Shown: positions 9,249-18,316, counted from the first letter of the stretch. The stretch is DNA of 20,758 bases from Polaromonas sp. (GCA_013823505.1 PNMH01000068.1:1-20758), one strand, 5' to 3'. The notes: a model not told the origin generated them from the sequence alone. Program-made: numbers and translations.

Positions 9249-9968
9249 ATGGACGCCCAAAGCATCAAAGTCGCCTGCTCCAGTTGCAACCTGCGGGAAT
9301 TGTGCCTCCCCATGGGGCTCAACCCGGACGAGATGGACAAGCTGGACAACGTCATTTCTGCCCGGCGCCGAATCAAGCGCGGCACCGCCCTGTTCAACAC
9401 GGGCGACAAGTTCACCTCGTTGTACGCCGTGCGTTCCGGATTTTTCAAAACCTGCGTCACCACCGCAGACGGTCGGGACCAGGTGACGGGTTTTCAAATG
9501 ACGGGCGAGATCATCGGCCTCGACGGCATCGTGAGTGACCGCCACTCCTGTGACGCCATCGCGCTGGAAGACGCCGAAGTCTGCGTCATGCCGTTTGACC
9601 AGGTCGAAGAACTCTCGCGCGAATTCACCACCTTGCAGCACCATGTGCACAAGATCATGAGCCGCGAGATCGTGCGCGACCACTCGGTGATGCTGCTATT
9701 GGGCAGCATGCGTGCCGAAGAGCGTCTGGCAGCCTTCTTGCTGAACCTCGTGCAACGCCTGCATGCACGGGGCTTCTCCCAGTCCGAACTCATCCTGCGC
9801 ATGACGCGCGAGGAAATCGGCAGCTATCTCGGCATGAAACTGGAGACGGTCAGCCGCACCTTCTCGAAGTTCGTCGAGGAAGGCATCATCGAGGTCAAAC
9901 AGCGCTACGTGCACATCAAGAGCACCGACGGTCTCAAGCAGATCGTCAATCCGCAGACCTGCCGCTGA
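9249..9968 (+). CDS. fnr: FNR-type oxygen-sensing transcription regulator
   Basis: A 239-residue CRP/FNR-family regulator. The N-terminal CSSCNLREL-C spacing (Cys10, Cys13, Cys19) plus Cys112 (AEVCVMPF) matches the four [4Fe-4S] ligands of E. coli FNR, so it should dimerise and bind DNA when oxygen is low. The cyclic-nucleotide-binding-like barrel is followed by a dimerisation helix and a helix-turn-helix whose recognition helix contains ETVSR (199-203), the FNR residues that read TTGAT. Boxes of that sequence occur three times in this window. Two further cysteines (69, 101) are present. ATG 9249 is chosen because GGAAAA (9240-9245) precedes it and the protein then begins near the Cys cluster; the frame is open upstream to 9096 across the hemN promoter. 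It is divergent from hemN. Confidence 0.95.
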   Translation: MDAQSIKVACSSCNLRELCLPMGLNPDEMDKLDNVISARRRIKRGTALFNTGDKFTSLYAVRSGFFKTCVTTADGRDQVTGFQMTGEIIGLDGIVSDRHSCDAIALEDAEVCVMPFDQVEELSREFTTLQHHVHKIMSREIVRDHSVMLLLGSMRAEERLAAFLLNLVQRLHARGFSQSELILRMTREEIGSYLGMKLETVSRTFSKFVEEGIIEVKQRYVHIKSTDGLKQIVNPQTCR

Positions 9969-9969
9969 A

Positions 9970-10263
9970 TCAGCTGCAGCGCCCGTTCTTGGCGCAAGCG
10001 GTCGGTCGATCATCCTGGGGGACCGGGCAGCGGTTGACCTCGAATGGCGACATGGCGAGCAACGTGGTCAAAGCACTGGAAACCATGGCGGCCCCCCAGA
10101 ACAGGAAGAATGCCAAGGTGTAAACCGCTTCGCGTGAAAACGCCAACGGAGTGCCAAACCAGTGCAGATCACTGGGATCTACAAAGGCAAACACCACCAT
10201 CTCCAACACAGCGGCGACCAAAAAGGCGGGCCATGCGATCCACATCAGCCGCTGTCGCCACAT
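9970..10263 (-). CDS. Small two-helix membrane protein with Cys-rich tail, unknown function
   Basis: A 97-residue protein I cannot name. It has hydrophobic segments at about 8-28 and 48-70, a linker containing DPSDLHWFG, and a polar tail with three cysteines (RCPVPQDDRPTAC, then GRC near the end). ATG 10263 has AAGGAG 8 bases upstream, a strong ribosome binding site that supports real translation. It is the last gene on the minus strand of the cco block, 86 bases after ccoH, and its stop lies one base from the fnr stop, convergent. The tail could bind a metal or form a disulfide. Involvement in cbb3 assembly is guilt by association only. Confidence 0.7.
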   Translation of the reverse strand: MWRQRLMWIAWPAFLVAAVLEMVVFAFVDPSDLHWFGTPLAFSREAVYTLAFFLFWGAAMVSSALTTLLAMSPFEVNRCPVPQDDRPTACAKNGRCS

Positions 10264-10349
10264 GGGTGTGTCTCCTTGACTGTGCGTTTGGGGTCCAACT
10301 TGAACCACTGCGGCGTTATCCGGGATCGCCAGGGTGATCGAGCCAGCGT

Positions 10350-10646
10350 TTATTTCAAAGAAGGCAGCACGGGAGAAGCGGCATGGTTTCGGCCCTGATG
10401 GGCTGGTTGCACCGCCATCAGGGCATTGGTTCGTGCCTGCCCCTCAAGGGCATGCGCAGCCTTCAGCTCGCGCTCATACACCTCTTTGTCAAGCACCGGG
10501 TCTTGGTCTCTGGCGGATATGACGACCATGGTGCTGGTGGCCAGAACGCCAACCAACAACAAGCCTGGAACCAGCACCACGTGTGGAATTTTCCACCAGG
10601 CGATGTCTGTCTTGTGGGGCGATGGCGTCAGGGGTATGTTGCTCAT
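10350..10646 (-). CDS. ccoH: CcoH/FixH-like cbb3 oxidase assembly protein, short form
   Basis: A 98-residue protein with a single transmembrane helix (about 22-44: IPHVVLVPGLLLVGVLATST) preceded by AWWK and followed by a charged periplasmic segment with DPVLDKEVYERELKAA. That pattern, Trp residues before the helix and a D-x-V-x-x-x-x-Y/E segment after it, resembles FixH/CcoH, and a C-terminal QGRNHAASP stretch fits forms I recall from Burkholderiales. It lacks most of the roughly 150-residue FixH periplasmic domain. GGAG lies 7 bases before ATG 10646. The gene follows ccoG directly and CcoH helps assemble the oxidase. Location supports the call more than sequence does. Confidence 0.7.
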   Translation of the reverse strand: MSNIPLTPSPHKTDIAWWKIPHVVLVPGLLLVGVLATSTMVVISARDQDPVLDKEVYERELKAAHALEGQARTNALMAVQPAHQGRNHAASPVLPSLK

Positions 10647-10689
10647 GGGGCATCTCCAGAATTGAACAAAAAGTGGTGGTGAACGGGCG

Positions 10690-12150
10690 TCAGCGCGGAA
10701 CCAGAAAGGCGGCCTTTTCGGACACCTGAGAAATCTCGTCACCGGTGGACCGGATATCAAAAACAATCGTGTGAGACCCTGTGGTCGCCGTGCCGGGCGG
10801 AATCTGCACCCGAACCGCTGCCGAACGCACTTCGGTCGGCAGCACTTCGACTTCAGTATCCGATGCGATCCCGATGCCAGGCAAGCCCGAGACGCTGATG
10901 ACGTAGCGCTGGGTCGACTCGGTGGCATTCATGATTTGCAGACGGAATACATTTTCGATCCGGCCCTGCTCCACCATGCGAGCCAACGCACCCCGGTCAC
11001 GGATCACATCCACCTTGAGTGGAGTGCGCAGATAGAGACTGACCATCACCGCCAGGGTGATCAGCGTCAGGATACCTGAATACACCAGCACACGGGGGCG
11101 AAAAGCGCGCCGGATCATCTGCGACGAACCCCAGCCTTGTGCCATGCCGTTCTGGGTCGAGTATTTCACCAGGCCACGGGGGTATCCCACCTTGTCCATC
11201 ACTTCATCGCACACGTCGGCGCAAGCACCACAGCCAATGCACTCGTATTGCAGTCCATTGCGAATGTCGATACCGGTCGGGCACACCTGCACGCACAAGG
11301 TGCAGTCCACGCACGCCCCCAGGCCGAGTGTCGCCGGGTCGGCCTTCCTGGATCGCGGACCACGCGGTTCACCCCGCTTTTCGTCATAGGTCACGATCAT
11401 CGTGTCCTTGTCGAACATCGCACTCTGGAAGCGCGCATAGGGGCACATGTACTTGCACACCTGCTCGCGCATGAACCCGGCGTTGCCGTAAGTCGCAAAA
11501 CCGTAGAAAAACACCCAGAACGTCTGCCAAGGACCCAGTGCAGCGGTCGCAGTCAACATCGCCAGCTCACGGACAGGCGTGAAGTAGCCGACAAACGTGA
11601 ACCCGGTCCAGAGCGAAAACACGATCCATAGCGCGTGTTTGAGCCACTTTTTCCCGAATTTGCCGACCGATAGCGCAGCCCCGTCCAGCCGCATGCGTGC
11701 CGACCGGTCGCCTTCGACTTTTTTCTCGATCCAGAGAAACACCTCGGTGTAGACCGTCTGGGGACAGGCATAACCGCACCAGAGGCGCCCCGCCACCGCA
11801 GTGAACAGGAACAAGGCCAAAGCCGAGATCACCAGCAAGCCCGTGAGGTAGATGAAGTCTTGCGGGTACAGGACCAGGCCGAAGATGTAGAAACGGCGCG
11901 CTTCGAGGTCAAACAGCACCGCCTGGCGGGCATTCCACTCCAGCCAAGGCAGTCCATAAAACACGATCTGCGTGATCCAGACCGTGATCCAGCGCCACCT
12001 GGAGAACAGTCCCGAGACCGAACGCGGGTAGATTTTCCTGCTCGAGGCGTACAAGGCAACCATCACCTCGTCACCGTCCGCCGCAACTTTGGGCGCACCG
12101 ACTGCCGCTGGCTGGGCATGGGCTGCCGATTCTGGTGTGGACGCGCTCAC
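10690..12150 (-). CDS. ccoG: Cytochrome oxidase accessory protein CcoG (polyferredoxin-like)
   Basis: A 486-residue inner-membrane protein. N-terminal membrane helices are interrupted by WCGYACPQTVYTEVF (Cys125, Cys129) and CKYMCPYARFQ. Two [4Fe-4S] ferredoxin motifs follow: CVDCTLCVQVCP (280, 283, 286, 290) and CIGCGACADVC (304, 307, 310, 314). A last helix near 345-365 leads to a periplasmic Ig-like C-terminal domain. CcoG is linked to copper reduction during cbb3 assembly. The start is probably GTG 12150, which leaves the short tail seen before RKIYPRSVSGLFSRWRW in the family; AAGAG upstream is only a weak ribosome binding site, and ATG 12063 is the alternative. It follows ccoP by 79 bases, with a strong hairpin between them. 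Confidence 0.93.
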   Translation of the reverse strand: MSASTPESAAHAQPAAVGAPKVAADGDEVMVALYASSRKIYPRSVSGLFSRWRWITVWITQIVFYGLPWLEWNARQAVLFDLEARRFYIFGLVLYPQDFIYLTGLLVISALALFLFTAVAGRLWCGYACPQTVYTEVFLWIEKKVEGDRSARMRLDGAALSVGKFGKKWLKHALWIVFSLWTGFTFVGYFTPVRELAMLTATAALGPWQTFWVFFYGFATYGNAGFMREQVCKYMCPYARFQSAMFDKDTMIVTYDEKRGEPRGPRSRKADPATLGLGACVDCTLCVQVCPTGIDIRNGLQYECIGCGACADVCDEVMDKVGYPRGLVKYSTQNGMAQGWGSSQMIRRAFRPRVLVYSGILTLITLAVMVSLYLRTPLKVDVIRDRGALARMVEQGRIENVFRLQIMNATESTQRYVISVSGLPGIGIASDTEVEVLPTEVRSAAVRVQIPPGTATTGSHTIVFDIRSTGDEISQVSEKAAFLVPR

Positions 12151-12175
12151 AAAAAATCCGCTCTTGAGAAGTGAA

Positions 12176-12211
12176 CAAGGGTCGAGCGGCCAGAAGACCG
12201 CGCGACCCTTG
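12176..12211 (-). terminator. Hairpin between ccoP and ccoG, possible attenuator or mRNA processing/stability stem
   Basis: A 14-bp stem with one mismatch: CAAGGGTCGAGCGG (12176-12189) against CCGCGCGACCCTTG (12198-12211), with an 8-base loop. On the transcribed minus strand it is followed by TTCACTTCTC, a T-rich but broken tract. It could partly terminate after ccoNOQP, or protect the 3' end of a processed ccoNOQP message, so that structural subunits exceed assembly factors. Confidence 0.55.
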
Positions 12212-12229
12212 GGTTGTCGTGCTGAAAAA

Positions 12230-13138
12230 TCAGTTGCCTTGCTTGCCGGACAAACCCAGGACGTACGAGGCCAGCACATTGACCTGAGCGTCATTGAGCA
12301 AAGCAGACTGTCCGGGCATATGGTTGTTGAAGCCCTCGTTGATGCTGCGGATGATCGCCTCTTCGCCCCAGCCATGCAACCAGATGCTGTCGGTCAGGTT
12401 GGGGGCGCCCAGCGCATGCATGCCCTTGCCTTCGGCACCGTGGCAAGCCGCACAAGACGCAAACTTTTCCTTGCCTTGCGAGGCTCGGACAGAGTCATGA
12501 GGACTGCCCGACAGGCTCAACACATAGTGCGAGACATTGCGCACGTCTTCAGGACCGCCCACTGCAGCAGCCATGGGCGGCATCACCCCGGTGCGGCCAT
12601 TGGCAATCACGCCCCGGATGTATGCGTGATCCGTGCCCCCGAGCCAGTCGCCATCGGCCAGGTTCGGGAAGCTCTTGGCGCCACGCGCGTCAGACCCGTG
12701 GCACTGGGCGCAGTAGTTCATGAACAGGCGCTCACCCACAGCCATGGCCTCAGCGTCTGCCATCTGTTGTTCGGGCGTCATGCCGCTGAACCTGGCGAAC
12801 AGCGGGGCAATCGAGGCCTCCACTTTCTTGACTTCGGCAGCGTGCTGGCCTTGCGAAGACCACCCCAGAGCGCCCTGGAACTTGCCGAACATGGGGTACA
12901 AAGCACCGTAGACCAATCCGAAGATGCAGGTGATGACGAACAGGTACACCCACCACTTGGGCAAAGGGTTGTTGATCTCGGCCAGGTCGCCGTCCCAGAC
13001 GTGTCCGGTGGTGTTGTCGGCGTGGGTTGCCGCTTTGGTGGTGCCCGCGATCCAGAGCAGGATCAGGCAGGCGATGATGCTGACGAACGTCAGACCACCC
13101 ACAAACAGGTGCCAAAAGTCGCTGGTAAAGTCACTCAT
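12230..13138 (-). CDS. ccoP: cbb3 oxidase subunit CcoP, dihaem cytochrome c
   Basis: A 302-residue membrane-anchored subunit passing electrons to CcoO. An N-terminal helix (about 11-31) and a second (about 63-83) bracket WDGDLAEINNPLPKWW, the CcoP signature. Two cytochrome c domains follow: CAQCH at 143-147 with likely Met ligand in GVMPPM, and CAACH at 229-233 with Met in NHMPGQ. Length is normal for the family. It starts 26 bases after ccoQ, with AAGAGAAA as ribosome binding site. It is the last structural gene of the ccoNOQP set, before the hairpin and ccoG. Confidence 0.97.
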   Translation of the reverse strand: MSDFTSDFWHLFVGGLTFVSIIACLILLWIAGTTKAATHADNTTGHVWDGDLAEINNPLPKWWVYLFVITCIFGLVYGALYPMFGKFQGALGWSSQGQHAAEVKKVEASIAPLFARFSGMTPEQQMADAEAMAVGERLFMNYCAQCHGSDARGAKSFPNLADGDWLGGTDHAYIRGVIANGRTGVMPPMAAAVGGPEDVRNVSHYVLSLSGSPHDSVRASQGKEKFASCAACHGAEGKGMHALGAPNLTDSIWLHGWGEEAIIRSINEGFNNHMPGQSALLNDAQVNVLASYVLGLSGKQGN

Positions 13139-13164
13139 GATGTTTCTCTTGTTGGTGCCGCGGT

Positions 13165-13302
13165 TTAGTCGTCTTTGAAGGGCAGCTGGGCCGCCTCATC
13201 AAAGTTGGCCTTATTGCGTTTGGACCAGGCCCAGACCACGATGCCCACGAAGATCAGCAAGCTGACCACCGTGACGATGCTGCGCAGATCGTTGATGTCC
13301 AT
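13165..13302 (-). CDS. ccoQ: cbb3 oxidase subunit CcoQ
   Basis: A 45-residue protein read by hand between ccoO and ccoP. It starts at ATG 13302 (MDINDLRSIVTVV), has one membrane helix (about 9-26, ending WAWSK), a charged linker RNKANFDEAAQLPF, and ends KDD before TAA 13167-13165. This is the usual CcoQ plan: one helix with a short cytoplasmic tail. AAAGGT lies 6 bases before the ATG. CcoQ stabilises the CcoNO-CcoP interaction. It is 14 bases after ccoO and 26 before ccoP, so part of ccoNOQP. Confidence 0.93.
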   Translation of the reverse strand: MDINDLRSIVTVVSLLIFVGIVVWAWSKRNKANFDEAAQLPFKDD

Positions 13303-13316
13303 GACGTACCTTTGGC

Positions 13317-14036
13317 TTACTGGGCAGAGCCCGACGCCACAGCAGGCTGCGCTCCAACCGCCGCCACAGGGGCGGCAGACTCTGCAGGGGCCGCCGCCGC
13401 TGGCGCCGCACGAGCCGCACTGCGAGCGGTACCCAGCACCTGCAGGTAGGCAATCAGCGCATCCATCTCGGTCTTGCCCTTGACCTGTTCGACCGACGCA
13501 GCGATCTCTTCGTCGGTGTAGGGAGCGCCCAGTGTGCGCAGCACTTCCATTCTCTTGGGCATGCCCTCGGCATTCACCTGCTTGGTTTCAAGCCAGGGGT
13601 ACGCCGGCATATTGGACTCAGGCACCAGATCGCGCGGGTTGATCAGGTGAATGCGGTGCCATTCGTCGTTGTAGCGCCCGCCCACACGGTGAAGATCGGG
13701 ACCCGTGCGCTTGGAGCCCCACTGAAACGGGCGGTCGTACACAAACTCACCAGCAACCGAGTACGGTCCGTAGCGCAGCGTTTCCGCATGGAACGGACGG
13801 ATCATTTGCGAGTGGCAGTTGTAGCAACCTTCCTTGACGTACACATCACGACCCGCGAGCTGCAGTGCGCTGTAGGGCTTGAGACCCTCGATCGGCGTGG
13901 TGGTGGACTTCTGGAAGAACAGCGGAACGATTTCCACCAGACCACCCACCGAGATCACGAGGGTGATCAGGACGATCATCAGGAAGTTGTTGGTTTCGAT
14001 CCGGGCGTGCCCGGTCAGTTTTTCATTGCTGGCCAT
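13317..14036 (-). CDS. ccoO: cbb3 oxidase subunit CcoO, monohaem cytochrome c
   Basis: A 239-residue subunit anchored by one N-terminal helix (about 18-41, ending VEIVPLFF). The cytochrome c domain has CYNCH at 71-75 and the Met ligand in SNMPAYPWL (Met143); QMIRPF and [11 protein letters not shown] are typical CcoO motifs. ATG 14036 is preferred (MASNEKL, GGAG upstream); an in-frame ATG at 14075 would overlap ccoN. The last 30 or so residues are an Ala/Pro-rich, low-complexity tail not needed for haem binding. It starts 13 bases after ccoN. Confidence 0.97.
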   Translation of the reverse strand: MASNEKLTGHARIETNNFLMIVLITLVISVGGLVEIVPLFFQKSTTTPIEGLKPYSALQLAGRDVYVKEGCYNCHSQMIRPFHAETLRYGPYSVAGEFVYDRPFQWGSKRTGPDLHRVGGRYNDEWHRIHLINPRDLVPESNMPAYPWLETKQVNAEGMPKRMEVLRTLGAPYTDEEIAASVEQVKGKTEMDALIAYLQVLGTARSAARAAPAAAAPAESAAPVAAVGAQPAVASGSAQ

Positions 14037-14049
14037 GTTGTTCTTCTCC

Positions 14050-15495
<1,446 letters not shown>

Positions 15496-15538
15496 ACAAA
15501 ACTCCTCATAAAAAATCCCTCATAAACGTCGCACAGGG

Positions 15539-15580
15539 AGTGTGCTCACCCACACATTGATCCGCCTTGACTTAAGTCAA
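15539..15580 (-). promoter_or_regulatory. FNR-dependent ccoNOQP promoter
   Basis: The perfect palindrome TTGACTTAAGTCAA (15567-15580) is an FNR/ANR-type box. It is followed on the minus strand by 22 bases and the -10-like CACACT (15544-15539), giving class II geometry and a start near 15532. The ccoS stop codon (15579-15577) lies inside the box. This promoter would raise ccoNOQP above ccoI and ccoS, which are transcribed from further upstream. Confidence 0.7.
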
Positions 15581-15714
15581 TCGCCCTTGAGAATGCGCTC
15601 TCCTTCCCGTTCGATGTTGTCGAACTGACCCGCGCTCAGCGCCCACCAGAACACCGCAATGATGGCGAACACAAGCACCACCGACAAAGGAATGAGCAGA
15701 TACAGAATGTCCAT
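15577..15714 (-). CDS. ccoS: cbb3 oxidase assembly protein CcoS
   Basis: A 45-residue single-helix membrane protein. MDILYLLIPLSVVLVFAIIA starts at ATG 15714, followed by FWWALSAGQFDNIEREGERI, the CcoS signature ending in a short charged tail. CcoS is required for cofactor insertion into the oxidase. The frame is open upstream into ccoI, but ATG 15714 gives the family length and has AGGTAGGA just before it. It begins 40 bases after ccoI, and its stop codon is embedded in the FNR box driving ccoN. Confidence 0.93.
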   Translation of the reverse strand: MDILYLLIPLSVVLVFAIIAVFWWALSAGQFDNIEREGERILKGD

Positions 15715-15754
15715 GGTCCTACCTGAATGAAAAGATATTGTCACTGGGAAGATG

Positions 15755-18205
15755 TTACGCCCGGGCACCGATGCCCCGCTCGGTATCAAAGGACGGCGCC
15801 GGGGTATTGGACGAGAGACGCAACGCATTACCCACCACCAGCATGGAGCTTCCCGCCATGCCAAGCCCGGCCAACCAGGGCGGCATCCAGCCCGCCAGCG
15901 CCAGCGGAACGCTCACTGCGTTGTACACCGCGGCCCACATCAGGTTCTGCTTGACAATGCGCAAGGTCGCGCGGGCTTTCAGCAAGGTGCGCGCGACCTC
16001 CAGAACTTCGCCACCCTGGATCACGAAGTCGGACTGCGCTTGCGCGAGCGGCACCGCATGGCCCAAAGCAAAAGAGGTGTCTGCCCGCGCCAGCACCGGG
16101 CCATCGTTCAAGCCGTCACCGACCATGGCCAGGCGCCGCCCCTGGGACTGCAGCGCCACCACCTCGGCGAGCTTCTGCTCAGGCGAGGCGCCTGCGATGA
16201 CGTGATCGATGCCCACAGCCTGGGCGACCTGGTGGGCTGCGGCCGGCCGGTCTCCCGACAGCAGCCAGGTCTGTATGCCCATGCCACGCAGGGCATCCAC
16301 CGCTTCCCGGGCATCGGCCCGCAAGCCCTCTTCGAGATTGAAGGTCGCCATCCAGCCTTGTTCGTCGGCCAGATAGGCGTGCGGTGAATCCGCCTGCGCA
16401 GCGCCCGATGCGGGCGATATCCCGCAAAATGTGGCCGATCCGAGCCGCAGGTGTCGGCCATCCGACCATGAAGCCTGCATGCCCTGACCTGCAAACTCCT
16501 GCAGATCAGGGGCGCCTGGCCCCTGGGAGTCGTTTGAATCAACCGGCTGTGACGCAGCACAGGCAGCCGCCAAAGCCCGTGACACCGGATGCAAGGATCC
16601 TTGCGCCAGCAGGGCTGCCCGGGACAAGGCCTGCTCGACCGAAACGCCCTCCCGAACGTGCACTTCGTTGAGCCGCAGCCGGTCGTGCGTGAGCGTGCCT
16701 GTTTTGTCGAACATCACGGTGTTGATGCCCGCCAGCGCCTCGAACGCCTGCAAGCGCCGCACCAGGATGCCACGGCGCGCCAGCGCCCCCGCTGAACTCA
16801 GCATGGCCGAAGGCGTGGCCAGCGAGAGCGCGCAGGGGCAGGTCACGATCAACACGGCCACCGCCACGGCCAGCGCTTTGCTGTGGTCGATCTGCCACCA
16901 GTACCAGCCGCCAAACGCCGCCGCCAGCAAGACCAGCACCAAAAACGGCGCCGCAATCCGGTCGGCCAGGATGGCCAGCCTGGGCTTCTCGGTCGAAGCC
17001 TTCTCCATCAGCGACACGATCTGCGCAAACCGGGTGTCGCGGCCCAGGCGCTGCAGCGCCATGTCCACCGGGCCACCCAGGTTGAAGCTGCCAGCGATCA
17101 CCATCTCCCCCCGTTGGCGATGAAGCGGATGCGACTCCCCTGTGAGCAAGGCCTCGTCCACGGTGGCGGAGGCACTGAGCACCTCGCCATCGCCCGGAAA
17201 CGCCTGCCCCGCCTGCACCCTCACCACATCGCCCGGCAGCAGGCGGCGCACCGACACGGACTCGTAGCGCCCGTCCGGTTTGCGGCGCTCGCACACTTCG
17301 GGCAAGCGGTTCATCAACTGGTCCAGTGCGCCGGCCGTGCGGTCGCGCGCCTTGAGTTCCAGATAACGTCCACCGAGCAGGAAAAACACAAACATGGTCA
17401 GCGAGTCGAACCAGACTTCATGACCCCAGGGGCCACTCGGATCGAAGGTGGCGGCCGAACTGGCCACAAAGGTCACCAGGATGCCGATGGAGACCGGCGT
17501 GTCCATGCCGATCCGGCCCAGCTTGAGATCGCGCCAGGCGTTGCGAAAGAACGGACCACTGGCAAAGGTCACCACCGGCACACTGAGCGCAAAACTGGCC
17601 AGGCGCAGCAACTGGTCGATGTCGGGCGGAATTTCGCCCGGCCCGGCCACATAGGACGGCCACGCATACATCATCACCTGCATCATGCAGAAACCGGCCA
17701 CGAACAGACGCCAGAGCATCTGGCGGGTTTCCTGGATGCGCTGGCTGATCGACAGCGCCTGCTGCAACGGCAACAGGCGGTACCCCGTCTCGCCCACTGC
17801 CTGGGCCAGGCTCGACATGCGGGTGGTGGCCGGATCCCAGCGGATCGAGAGCCGACGGGTGGCGGCGTGCACCTGGGCGCGTTCCACACCCGGCAAACCC
17901 TGCAAAGCGCATTCCACCGTGTCGGCACAAGCCGCGCAGTACATGCCCTGGACCAGCAGAACCGACTCGGCCACCGACCGGCCATCGATCTCGCTGTATT
18001 CGGTGAATTCCTGCTGCTCGACCGGATCGTCGAGCACGGCGAAATTGTCGGTGACGGTGAAAGGCCCGCGGTGTGCACCAAAGATGGGGTTCGAATCGGT
18101 GGCGTTTTGGCCCGCCATTTCTGCGGCGTGCGGGGAGTCCACACCATCGGTTGCGGTGCGCCCAATCGGAAGCCCCACCGGGGGCGCGGTGACGGCCTCG
18201 TTCAT
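15755..18205 (-). CDS. ccoI: Copper-transporting P-type ATPase CcoI (FixI)
   Basis: An 816-residue P1B-type ATPase supplying copper for the CcoN CuB site. After about 85 disordered residues comes a heavy-metal-associated domain with GMYCAAC (Cys90, Cys93), then paired membrane helices, TGES (355-358), the metal-translocating CPC (456-458), the phosphorylation motif DKTGTLT (Asp500) and GDGLNDGPVLARAD near 716. The N tail lacks the CFHCG-type Cys cluster seen in many FixI proteins. Start choice: ATG 18235 lies beside the FNR box and upstream of the predicted transcript start, so I prefer ATG 18205. Neither has a ribosome binding site, and 18205 coincides with the predicted +1. Confidence 0.92.
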   Translation of the reverse strand: MNEAVTAPPVGLPIGRTATDGVDSPHAAEMAGQNATDSNPIFGAHRGPFTVTDNFAVLDDPVEQQEFTEYSEIDGRSVAESVLLVQGMYCAACADTVECALQGLPGVERAQVHAATRRLSIRWDPATTRMSSLAQAVGETGYRLLPLQQALSISQRIQETRQMLWRLFVAGFCMMQVMMYAWPSYVAGPGEIPPDIDQLLRLASFALSVPVVTFASGPFFRNAWRDLKLGRIGMDTPVSIGILVTFVASSAATFDPSGPWGHEVWFDSLTMFVFFLLGGRYLELKARDRTAGALDQLMNRLPEVCERRKPDGRYESVSVRRLLPGDVVRVQAGQAFPGDGEVLSASATVDEALLTGESHPLHRQRGEMVIAGSFNLGGPVDMALQRLGRDTRFAQIVSLMEKASTEKPRLAILADRIAAPFLVLVLLAAAFGGWYWWQIDHSKALAVAVAVLIVTCPCALSLATPSAMLSSAGALARRGILVRRLQAFEALAGINTVMFDKTGTLTHDRLRLNEVHVREGVSVEQALSRAALLAQGSLHPVSRALAAACAASQPVDSNDSQGPGAPDLQEFAGQGMQASWSDGRHLRLGSATFCGISPASGAAQADSPHAYLADEQGWMATFNLEEGLRADAREAVDALRGMGIQTWLLSGDRPAAAHQVAQAVGIDHVIAGASPEQKLAEVVALQSQGRRLAMVGDGLNDGPVLARADTSFALGHAVPLAQAQSDFVIQGGEVLEVARTLLKARATLRIVKQNLMWAAVYNAVSVPLALAGWMPPWLAGLGMAGSSMLVVGNALRLSSNTPAPSFDTERGIGARA

Positions 18206-18211
18206 GCGGCG

Positions 18212-18253
18212 AGGGTAGTTCAACTCAGGGTCCATGCGCTTGATTTAAGTCAA
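18212..18253 (-). promoter_or_regulatory. FNR-dependent ccoI promoter (box shared with uspA)
   Basis: The box TTGAT-TTAA-GTCAA occupies 18240-18253. On the minus strand a 22-base spacer is followed by TACCCT (18217-18212), a good -10. A class II start falls at 18205, the A of the proposed ccoI ATG. The ccoIS transcript may read through into ccoN. Confidence 0.7.
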
Positions 18254-18280
18254 CCGCAAACAGGCGGTCTTTGTTAGCCT
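18240..18280 (+). promoter_or_regulatory. FNR-dependent uspA promoter (box shared with ccoI)
   Basis: The same FNR box at 18240-18253 faces uspA. TAGCCT (18275-18280) starts 21 bases beyond it, one base short of the spacing seen at the other promoters, giving a start near 18287 and a leader of about 30 bases. This side is weaker than the ccoI side by position, though its hexamer is acceptable. Confidence 0.55.
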
Positions 18281-18316
18281 ATTGTCTGTTCAATCACAAC
18301 GCCACTGGAGAAGACC

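Noticed and set aside
12089..13168. 359-codon open frame opposite ccoP
   Set aside because: It is antisense to a dihaem cytochrome with both CxxCH motifs; no support of its own.
13211..13453. 80-codon minus-strand frame between ccoO and ccoQ
   Set aside because: It overlaps both ccoO and ccoQ out of frame and is Arg/Leu-rich; the ccoQ reading of the same region has the family sequence and a ribosome binding site.
18235..18235. ATG 18235 as the ccoI start (10 extra residues)
   Set aside because: It touches the FNR box, lies upstream of the predicted transcript start and has no ribosome binding site. It cannot be fully excluded.
16883..18277. 464-codon open frame opposite ccoI
   Set aside because: It is antisense to all conserved ATPase motifs, and its end overlaps the FNR box.
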